Below are positions 57,839-64,000 of a DNA stretch of 64,000 bases, one piece after another (the stretch's first letter is position 1; each line of letters opens with the position of its first letter). The notes below the pieces were generated by a model. The model was not told the DNA's origin. It made no database searches and saw nothing but the letters and a program-made list of their open reading frames with translations. Source of the DNA: Cupriavidus pinatubonensis. Its GTDB lineage: Bacteria; Pseudomonadota; Gammaproteobacteria; Burkholderiales; Burkholderiaceae. A program made the translations under genes and the position numbers. The DNA is taken from contig NZ_CP080766.1 in NCBI RefSeq assembly GCF_019602855.1, positions 2,664,575 through 2,728,574 on the forward strand. Reading direction: 5' to 3'.

Positions 57839-58780
57839 TCAGATCACTTTCAACCCGGCGGCAGCACGTCGGAGGTAATCCAGCATCTGCAAGGCACTGC
57901 TCGTCAGCGGCCGTTCGCGCAACGTCATGACGCCAACCGGAGGCAATTCGACGGGCACGTCCATCGCAACGATCCGCAGGCGGCCTTCGGCTTCCAGAGC
58001 CCGTGCGGCGGACTGTGCCATGAAGCCTGCCGCATCGCGCCTGGTGGCAAACGTGGCCAGTGCAAGGTAGGACGACGATTCGATGACGTCCTGCGGCGGA
58101 TGCAGTCCGTGCTGGTAGAAGGCCTGTTCGATCTTCACGCGCAGCGAGGCCCACGGCGGCGGGAATACGCATGGCAGGTTGGCGAGGTCGTGCCAGCCGG
58201 GATTGGCCTTGCGCGTGATGCGGTGGCCGCGCCTGACCACGACCACCATGGGATCATCGTACAAGGCCTCGGCAACCAGGTCCGGCGCTGCGTAGCCAGG
58301 TTCCAGGCGGCCCACGATCAGGTCCAGTTCGCTCAGACGGAGCTTGGGCAGCAGGTGCGTGAGATCGCCTTCCTCGATCAGCACGGTAGCGCGCGGCGAA
58401 CGGTCCTTGAGCATGCCGACCGCGTGCGCCAGCAATGCCGGCAGCGCTGCGCCCATCGAGCCGATGCGGATACGGCCCGACGCGCCGCTTTCGACGGCTG
58501 CGATCTCGTCGCGCGTCTGCTCGTACTGCGCGAGCACCGAGCGCGCAAAGCGCACCAGTGATTCGCCGGCCGCGGTGGGTTCGGTGCCGCGCGTGGAACG
58601 CGTGAACAGCGTCAGGCCCAGCATCTTTTCGACTTCGGTGAGCACGCGCGAAACGGCGGGCTGGCTCACGGCGAGGAACTCGGCCGTGCGGCCCAGGTGT
58701 CGGAATTCGTCGAGCGCCACCAGCAGTTGCAGGTGGCGCAGCTTGATATTGGAGCGCAGCGCGCGGTCGATCGTGGCCAT
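57839..58780 (-). CDS. LysR-family regulator of the divergent sugar-acid-type operon
   Basis: 313 residues: ALRSNIKLRHLQLLVALDEFRHLGRTAEFLAVSQPAVSRVLTEVEKMLGLTLFTRSTRGTEPTAAGESLVRFARSVL is the DNA-binding domain, of the GbpR/galactose-binding-regulator style, followed by a full effector domain. It is divergent from the Bug receptor and catabolic genes across 131 bases, the usual layout for their regulator. Confidence 0.93.
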   Translation of the reverse strand: MATIDRALRSNIKLRHLQLLVALDEFRHLGRTAEFLAVSQPAVSRVLTEVEKMLGLTLFTRSTRGTEPTAAGESLVRFARSVLAQYEQTRDEIAAVESGASGRIRIGSMGAALPALLAHAVGMLKDRSPRATVLIEEGDLTHLLPKLRLSELDLIVGRLEPGYAAPDLVAEALYDDPMVVVVRRGHRITRKANPGWHDLANLPCVFPPPWASLRVKIEQAFYQHGLHPPQDVIESSSYLALATFATRRDAAGFMAQSAARALEAEGRLRIVAMDVPVELPPVGVMTLRERPLTSSALQMLDYLRRAAAGLKVI

Positions 58781-58805
58781 GCCCGGAGTCTACATAACGA
58801 AAACG

Positions 58806-58821
58806 GCATGAAGCAATGCCA
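58806..58821. promoter_or_regulatory. Inverted repeat in the LysR/Bug divergent region
   Basis: GGCAT-GAAGCA-ATGCC, five-base arms, 26 bases before the LysR start on its side. The spacing fits a LysR half-site pair, but the arms are short. Confidence 0.35.
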
Positions 58822-58911
58822 AGTTCTGATTGGATTGTTATGTTCGGCGGACACACAATATCGATATAGCACGACGGCCTGACCGTCCCATAACTACGGA
58901 GATACCCTCAC

Positions 58912-59931
58912 ATGACCCAAGGACTCCCCTTCGATCCGAAGCGTCGCCAGCTGCTCATCAGCGGGGCGGCGGCCGCTGCCGCGGGTACCGCCGGCATCAT
59001 CCTGCCGGACATGAGCCGCGCCGCTACGGCGGAGTATCCCGATCGCCCCATCACATTCATCTGCCCCTGGCCGGTGGGCGGGACGGCGGACCAGTCGATG
59101 CGGGCCCTGTGCCAGGTCGCGTCCGGCATCCTGAAACAGTCGATCGTGGTCGAGAACCGTGCCGGCGCATCGGGCATGATCGGCACCAAGGCGCTCGCGC
59201 GCGCGAATCCCGACGGCTACACCATCGGGCAGATCCCGATCTCGGTCACGCGCTTCTCGCAGCTCGGCATGCTGCAACTCGATCCGCGCACCGAACTGAC
59301 CTATCTCGCACGCACGTCTGGCCAGACCTTCGGCATCGCGGTGCCCACGAACTCGCGCTTCAAGACGCTGCAAGACGTGGTCGCCGCGGCCAAGGCCAAC
59401 CCGGGGAGACTGACCTACGCGCACGCTGGCATCGGCGGCGCCACGCACGTCGGCATGGAACAGTTCGCACTGGCGGCCGGCGTGAAGTTCAACGCCATCG
59501 CCTACAAGGGCGGCGCTGCGGCCCTGCAGGATGTGCTGGCCGGGCAGGTGGACCTGCTCGCCGATTCCAGTTCGTGGGCCCCGCATGTCGAGGCTGGCAA
59601 GCTGCGCCTGCTGGCGACGTGGGGCGAACAGCGTGCCACGCGCTTCAAGGACACGCCGACCCTGAAAGAGCTTGGCTACAACGTGGTGGTCGAGGCGCCC
59701 AACGGTATCGGCGCGCCCAAGGGCTTGCCGGCGGCCGTGGAAAAGAAGCTGCGCGACGCGTTCCGCACCGCGGTGGCGAGCGTGGAATTCAAGCAGGTGG
59801 CGGCACGCCTCGATGCGCCCGTGATGTACCTGGACGGGCCCGAATACAAGAAGTACGTGGCGACGGTCTATGACCAGGAAACCCAGCTGATCCAGAAGCT
59901 GCGGCTCAAGGAACTGCTGCAGCAAGGTTGA
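58912..59931 (+). CDS. TctC/Bug-family periplasmic solute-binding protein
   Basis: 339 residues. The N-terminus FDPKRRQLLISGAAAAAAGTAGIILPDMSRAATA is a Tat-like signal, then EYPDRPITFICPWPVGGTADQSMRALCQVASGILKQSIVVENRAGASGMIGTKALA, the Bug opening. FNAIAYKGGAAALQDVLAGQVDLLAD is the ligand loop. It probably binds the sugar acid or dicarboxylate that the downstream enzymes degrade. First gene of the operon; the next start is seven bases after its stop. Confidence 0.94.
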   Translation: MTQGLPFDPKRRQLLISGAAAAAAGTAGIILPDMSRAATAEYPDRPITFICPWPVGGTADQSMRALCQVASGILKQSIVVENRAGASGMIGTKALARANPDGYTIGQIPISVTRFSQLGMLQLDPRTELTYLARTSGQTFGIAVPTNSRFKTLQDVVAAAKANPGRLTYAHAGIGGATHVGMEQFALAAGVKFNAIAYKGGAAALQDVLAGQVDLLADSSSWAPHVEAGKLRLLATWGEQRATRFKDTPTLKELGYNVVVEAPNGIGAPKGLPAAVEKKLRDAFRTAVASVEFKQVAARLDAPVMYLDGPEYKKYVATVYDQETQLIQKLRLKELLQQG

Positions 59932-59938
59932 TCCTCAA

Positions 59939-61462
59939 GTGAAAACGAACCCCGTCATCCGGCTGCATGCTAACGATAACGTGCTGATCGCCAGGGGCGA
60001 TCTTGCGCTCGGGCAGCAGCTGTCCGATCCCGCGTTGCGCGTGCGCGCCCAAGTCCCGGCCGGACACAAGATCGCGGCCAGCGCGATTGCCAGCGGCACG
60101 CCGGTGCGCAAGTACGACACGGTGATCGGCGTGGCGTCGCGCGATATCGTAGCTGGCGAGCACGTGCATTCGCACAATCTGAAGCTTGTGGATTTCTACC
60201 GTGACCCGGCCTTCTGCCAGGACGTTCGCGCGGTGGAATACGTGCCGGAAGCCGAGCGGGCCACGTTCATGGGTTTCGTTCGCCCGGACGGCCGCGTGGG
60301 CACGCGCAATTTCATCGGCATCCTGTCGTCGGTGAACTGTTCGTCGACAGTGATTCGCCAGATTGCCTCGCATTTCACGCCGGAGCGGCTGGCCGCCTAT
60401 CCGAACGTGGATGGCGTAGTCGCCTTCGCCCAGACCAGCGGTTGCGGCATGTCGTCGCCGAGCGAGCATTTCGACGTGCTGCGCCGGACGCTGGCCGGGT
60501 ATGCGCGGCATCCCAACCTGGCGGGTGTGCTGATCGTTGGACTCGGCTGCGAGCGCAATCAGGTCGCAGGTCTGGTGGAATCGCAAGGGCTCGAACCCGG
60601 CGCGGCCATGCACACGCTGGTCATGCAGGACAGCGGCGGCACGCGTGAAACGATCCAGGCAGGTATTCGCGCCGTTGAATCGATGTTGCCTGCTGCGAAC
60701 CAGGCCGTGCGCCAACGCGTGCCAGCCAGCCACCTGAAGATCGGCCTCGAGTGCGGCGGTTCGGACGGGTTCTCGGGCATCAGTGCGAATCCAGCGCTCG
60801 GTGCGGCCATGGACATCCTGGTACGGCACGGGGGCACTGCGATCCTGTCGGAAACGCCGGAGATCCACGGTGTGGAGTTCATGCTGACGCGCCGCGCGGT
60901 GACGCCGGAAGTCGGCCAGAAGCTGCTGGACCGCCTGGCCTGGTGGGAGCGCTATACCGCCGGCCACAACGCGCAGTTCAACGGCGTGGTAGGCCACGGC
61001 AACCAGCAAGGCGGCCTGGCGAACATCTTTGAAAAGTCGCTGGGATCGGCCATGAAGGGCGGCACCACGCCGCTGCAGGCGGTGTACGAGTATGCCGAGC
61101 CCATCGACAAGGCCGGCTTCGTCTTCATGGATTCTCCCGGCTACGACCCCGTCGCCGTGACGGGCCAGATTGCCAGCGGCGCCAACCTGATCTGCTTCAC
61201 CACCGGCCGTGGTTCCATGTTCGGCTCCAAGCCGGCGCCGACCATCAAGCTCGCGTCGAACACGCCGATGTACGAACGTTTGCGCGACGACATGGACATC
61301 AATTGCGGTCTGGTGGTCGACGGCGAGCTGACGATCGGGCAGATGGGGCAGCGCATTTTCGAACATATTCTGCAAGCGGCATCTGGCCAACCAACTCGAA
61401 GCGAACTGCTGGGCCTTGGCGACAACGAGTTCGTGCCCTGGCATCTCGGTATCGTGAGCTGA
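59939..61462 (+). CDS. UxaA-family dehydratase (altronate/galactarate dehydratase-like)
   Basis: 507 residues. The N-terminal ~90 residues are an SAF-type domain (VIRLHANDNVLIARGDLALGQQL). The main body has GFVRPDGRVGTRNFIGILSSVNCSSTVIRQIA, FAQTSGCGMSS, GLGCERNQVAGL, LECGGSDGFSGISANPALGAAMD and LICFTTGRGSMFGSKPAPTIKLASN, all typical of UxaA/GarD enzymes, which dehydrate a hexonate or hexarate. Translation starts at a GTG (59939). Which sugar acid is used is not clear. Confidence 0.93.
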   Translation: MKTNPVIRLHANDNVLIARGDLALGQQLSDPALRVRAQVPAGHKIAASAIASGTPVRKYDTVIGVASRDIVAGEHVHSHNLKLVDFYRDPAFCQDVRAVEYVPEAERATFMGFVRPDGRVGTRNFIGILSSVNCSSTVIRQIASHFTPERLAAYPNVDGVVAFAQTSGCGMSSPSEHFDVLRRTLAGYARHPNLAGVLIVGLGCERNQVAGLVESQGLEPGAAMHTLVMQDSGGTRETIQAGIRAVESMLPAANQAVRQRVPASHLKIGLECGGSDGFSGISANPALGAAMDILVRHGGTAILSETPEIHGVEFMLTRRAVTPEVGQKLLDRLAWWERYTAGHNAQFNGVVGHGNQQGGLANIFEKSLGSAMKGGTTPLQAVYEYAEPIDKAGFVFMDSPGYDPVAVTGQIASGANLICFTTGRGSMFGSKPAPTIKLASNTPMYERLRDDMDINCGLVVDGELTIGQMGQRIFEHILQAASGQPTRSELLGLGDNEFVPWHLGIVS

Positions 61463-61501
61463 CCGCGGTCCCGCCTTCATCGCCCTCTTTTTGTACGTCC
61501 C

Positions 61502-62977
61502 ATGTCCCTGACGCTTGCTAACGCCGCGCTGCTGCGCAGCCAGAACTTCATCAATCAACAATGGCGCGATGCCGGCCTGGGCCGCCGCCTTGCGGTGGCC
61601 AACCCGGCCACGGGCGAGGTGTTTGCCCATGTGCCCGACAGCGACGACGACGATGCGGGACGCGCGGCTGATGCCGCAGCGGAAGCGTTTCCGGCCTGGA
61701 GCGCCCGCCCGGCGCGCGAACGCGCGCAGCTGATCAAACGCTGGCATGCGCTGATCCTAGCGAATCAGGAAGACCTGGCGCGCATCATATCGACCGAACA
61801 GGGCAAGCCGCTGAAGGAAGCACGCGGGGAGGTCCTGTATGGTGCTTCGTATGTGGAGTGGTTTGCCGAAGAAGCCACGCGCATCTGCGGCGATATCGTC
61901 GCGGAGGCCGTGCCGGGCCGCAAGCTGCTGGTGCTGAAGGAGCCGGTTGGCGTGGTGGCTGCCATTACACCATGGAACTTCCCGCTCGCGATGATCGCGC
62001 GCAAGATCGCGCCCGCACTGGCCGCGGGTTGCACGGTCGTGGCCAAGCCCGCCGAGGACACGCCGCTGACCGCGCTCGCGCTGGTCTGGCTGGCTGAGCA
62101 GGCCGGTTTGCCGGCAGGCGTGCTCAATATCGTGACGGCCTCGCGCGAAAGCACACCCAACGTGGTCGATGCGTGGCTGGCCGACAGCCGCGTGCGCAAG
62201 ATCACGTTTACCGGCTCCACACCGGTGGGCAAGCACCTGGCGCGCGAATCCGCGGGCACGCTCAAGAAGCTGTCGCTGGAACTGGGCGGCAATGCGCCGT
62301 TTATCGTGTTCGAAGATGCGGACCTGGACGCGGCCGTCGATGGCCTGATGGCATCCAAATTCCGCAACGGCGGCCAGACCTGCGTGTGCCCGAACCGTGT
62401 CTACGTGCATGAGAGCGTGCATGACGACTTTGTCGAGCGCCTGGCCCGCCGCGTCGGTGCGCTGCACGTCGCACCTGCCACGGACGAGAACGCGCAGATC
62501 GGACCGATGATCAACGCGCGCGCCGTCGACAAGATTGCGCGGCATGTCGAGGATGCGGTGGCAAAAGGCGCCCGCGTGGTGACAGGTGGGCGGCGTGTTC
62601 GCACGGCCGATGGCCCGCACTACTACGCGCCGACCGTGCTGATCGACGCCACGCCCGCCATGGAACTCGCGTGCGAAGAGACCTTCGGTCCCGTGGCGCC
62701 GGTGTTCCGGTTCCGCGACGAGTCCGAGGTGATCCGCGATGCGAACGACACGCCGTTCGGGCTCGCTGCGTACTTCTACTCGAACGACGTGCGCAGGATA
62801 TGGCGCGTGGCACAGGCACTGGAAACGGGAATGGTCGGCATCAACGAAGGCGCTATTGCCGCGGAAGCCGCGCCATTCGGCGGCGTGAAGGAATCCGGCT
62901 ACGGGCGCGAAGGCTCCCGTCACGGGCTGGACGACTACATGCATACCAAGTACCTTTGCCAGGGCCAGCTCGGCTGA
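61502..62977 (+). CDS. NAD(P)-dependent aldehyde dehydrogenase (succinate/2-oxoglutarate semialdehyde type)
   Basis: 491 residues. The catalytic Cys is about residue 294 ([11 protein letters not shown]) and the general base about Glu260 (LELGGNAPF); [38 protein letters not shown] is the coenzyme region. The family is GabD/KGSADH-like. In a sugar-acid operon, oxidation of 2-oxoglutarate semialdehyde to 2-oxoglutarate or of a related semialdehyde is the likely job. It follows the dehydratase by 39 bases. Confidence 0.93.
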   Translation: MSLTLANAALLRSQNFINQQWRDAGLGRRLAVANPATGEVFAHVPDSDDDDAGRAADAAAEAFPAWSARPARERAQLIKRWHALILANQEDLARIISTEQGKPLKEARGEVLYGASYVEWFAEEATRICGDIVAEAVPGRKLLVLKEPVGVVAAITPWNFPLAMIARKIAPALAAGCTVVAKPAEDTPLTALALVWLAEQAGLPAGVLNIVTASRESTPNVVDAWLADSRVRKITFTGSTPVGKHLARESAGTLKKLSLELGGNAPFIVFEDADLDAAVDGLMASKFRNGGQTCVCPNRVYVHESVHDDFVERLARRVGALHVAPATDENAQIGPMINARAVDKIARHVEDAVAKGARVVTGGRRVRTADGPHYYAPTVLIDATPAMELACEETFGPVAPVFRFRDESEVIRDANDTPFGLAAYFYSNDVRRIWRVAQALETGMVGINEGAIAAEAAPFGGVKESGYGREGSRHGLDDYMHTKYLCQGQLG

Positions 62978-63017
62978 GCGGCAGTATTCCCGCATTCACA
63001 GAAGGCAAGACAACACC

Positions 63018-63824
63018 ATGCCCGCACACAATCCGTTCAAGGCCGCCCTGGCGGCCCGCCAGGCGCAGATCGGCCTCTGGCTCTCGATGGCGACGCCTTA
63101 CCTGGCCGAGGTGTCCGCCACCACCGGCTTCGACTGGCTCCTGATCGACGGCGAACACGCGCCGAACGACCTGCGTACGACGTTGCAGGCGCTGCAGGCT
63201 GTTGCGCCTTACCCGGCGCAGCCCGTGGTGCGTGCGCTGGCGGGCGAGGTAGCGCTGATCAAGCAGCTGCTCGATATCGGGGCGAAGAACCTGCTCGTGC
63301 CGATGGTCGATACGGCCGAGCAGGCGGCATCGCTGGTCAGCGCCACACGCTACCCGCCGCAGGGCATTCGCGGCGTCGGCAGTGCGGTAGGACGTGCGTC
63401 GCGATGGAGCAGCCGTACGGACTACCTCGATGTGGCCGATGACGAGCTCTGCCTGCTGGTGCAGGCGGAAACCGTGACGGCGCTGAAGAACCTGGAGGCG
63501 ATCTGCGCGGTGGAAGGTGTCGACGGCGTGTTCATCGGACCGGCAGACCTGGCCGCGTCGATGGGCTATCGCGGCAAGCCGGGTCACCCCGAGGTGCAGG
63601 CGGCCATCGAAGGCGCGATGCGGACCATCGTCGCCAGCGGCAAGGCCGCTGGCACGCTGACCTCGGACACGACGCTCGCGCGCCGCTACCTGGAGCTGGG
63701 CTGCACGTTCGTAGCGACCGGTGTGGACGTGACAATGTACGCCAACGCTGCGCGACGGCTTGCCGCAGAGTTCAAGCCGCAACAGACGGCCAGCGCTGGT
63801 AGCGGGCCTTCCGCCGCGTACTGA
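63018..63824 (+). CDS. HpcH/HpaI-family aldolase (GarL-like)
   Basis: 268 residues, a class II pyruvate aldolase barrel. [67 protein letters not shown] and [38 protein letters not shown] carry the metal ligands and the R/H/E residues. It should split a 2-keto-3-deoxy-aldarate or similar acid into pyruvate and an aldehyde (tartronate semialdehyde or succinate semialdehyde). It lies 40 bases after the dehydrogenase in the same operon. Confidence 0.93.
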   Translation: MPAHNPFKAALAARQAQIGLWLSMATPYLAEVSATTGFDWLLIDGEHAPNDLRTTLQALQAVAPYPAQPVVRALAGEVALIKQLLDIGAKNLLVPMVDTAEQAASLVSATRYPPQGIRGVGSAVGRASRWSSRTDYLDVADDELCLLVQAETVTALKNLEAICAVEGVDGVFIGPADLAASMGYRGKPGHPEVQAAIEGAMRTIVASGKAAGTLTSDTTLARRYLELGCTFVATGVDVTMYANAARRLAAEFKPQQTASAGSGPSAAY

Positions 63825-63850
63825 ACACCGAAACCGAATCCCGAGCGAAC

Positions 63851-64000
63851 ATGCAAGCCGAAGTCCAAGCCCCGAATCCCGAAACCACCCTGCGCGCGAT
63901 GCAGGCCATCGTCGGCGAGCACGCCTGCCTGAGTGGCGATGCCGACATGCAGCCTTTCGTCACCGACTATCGCGGCATCTACCGTGGCAAAGCACAGGTC
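63851..64000 (+). CDS. FAD-binding oxidase, N-terminal fragment cut by the window
   Basis: Only the first 50 residues are present: MQAEVQAPNPETTLRAMQAIVGEHACLSGDADMQPFVTDYRGIYRGKAQV. This is the usual opening of GlcD-type FAD-linked oxidases (D-lactate or D-2-hydroxyglutarate dehydrogenases), just before the FAD-binding domain. It starts 26 bases after the aldolase and continues beyond the window, probably as part of the same operon. Confidence 0.75.
   Translation, partial: MQAEVQAPNPETTLRAMQAIVGEHACLSGDADMQPFVTDYRGIYRGKAQV

Noticed and set aside
59906..61747. Minus-strand frame of 613 codons
   Set aside because: Antisense to the UxaA-family dehydratase and the start of the aldehyde dehydrogenase.
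1..64000. tRNA, rRNA, insertion sequence, integrase or prophage genes
   Set aside because: Looked for on both strands; no cloverleaf-type sequence, transposase, integrase or phage structural gene was recognised.

Overview
The window looks like chromosomal DNA of a high-GC betaproteobacterium of the Cupriavidus/Ralstonia (Burkholderiaceae) type. The signs are dense GC-rich coding, several LysR and TetR regulators beside the genes they probably control, two TctC/Bug-type periplasmic solute receptors, an OxlT-like oxalate/formate carrier, and a cyd oxidase operon ending in a DUF2474 gene. This is inferred from gene content; no rRNA, tRNA or phylogenetic marker was used. I saw no tRNA, rRNA, CRISPR array, IS element or prophage.

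Layout. 1-5.7 kb: an RND multidrug efflux operon (adaptor cut at the left edge, MexF-like pump, outer-membrane factor). 5.8-8.8 kb: small envelope and membrane genes and oxlT. 8.8-9.6 kb: an AT-richer gap with an orphan minus-strand terminator. 9.6-13.3 kb: a secreted 38-residue-repeat protein, an ExeM/NucH-like secreted nuclease, an ABM-fold protein and pssA. 13.3-13.9 kb: a scar joining an iclR fragment to a discoidin-domain fragment. 13.9-25.7 kb: transporters (MFS, DHA2, YbfB/YjiJ, ACS, EamA), each near a regulator, with SDR, old-yellow-enzyme, VOC and DUF2501 genes. 25.9-34.3 kb: AraC and Crp/Fnr regulators, an acyl-CoA synthetase, small conserved proteins, an AGE-family isomerase, and a LysR/DHA2 divergent pair. 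34.3-40.4 kb: a Bug receptor and M20 amidohydrolase divergent from a LysR gene, then hydrolases and small proteins.

40.5-44.1 kb is the most unusual part: a tandemly duplicated module. Each copy holds a sigma70-like promoter with a TetR-type palindrome in its spacer, a predicted 86-87 nt leader RNA ending in a terminator with a compensatory base-pair change between copies, a second palindrome, a secreted protein of DPYTDG repeats, an intercistronic hairpin, a 33-residue one-helix peptide, and a TetR regulator. The first 46 residues of the two regulators are identical, so both probably read the same operators. A third, lone member of the repeat family lies at 9.6 kb. I know of no function for this family.

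44.0-49.3 kb: an alpha/beta hydrolase and M14 carboxypeptidase pair, a LysR gene, and a phosphocholine-type phospholipase C. 49-51.4 kb: a small lipoprotein and a phosphatase-fold/LamG lipoprotein that probably form one operon with it. 51.5-54.1 kb: cydAB plus DUF2474. 54.5-57.8 kb: TauE/SafE exporter, ilvE and a DAHP synthase. 57.8-64 kb: a LysR gene divergent from a Bug receptor, UxaA-family dehydratase, aldehyde dehydrogenase, HpaI-type aldolase and the start of an FAD-linked oxidase, together resembling a sugar-acid catabolic operon.
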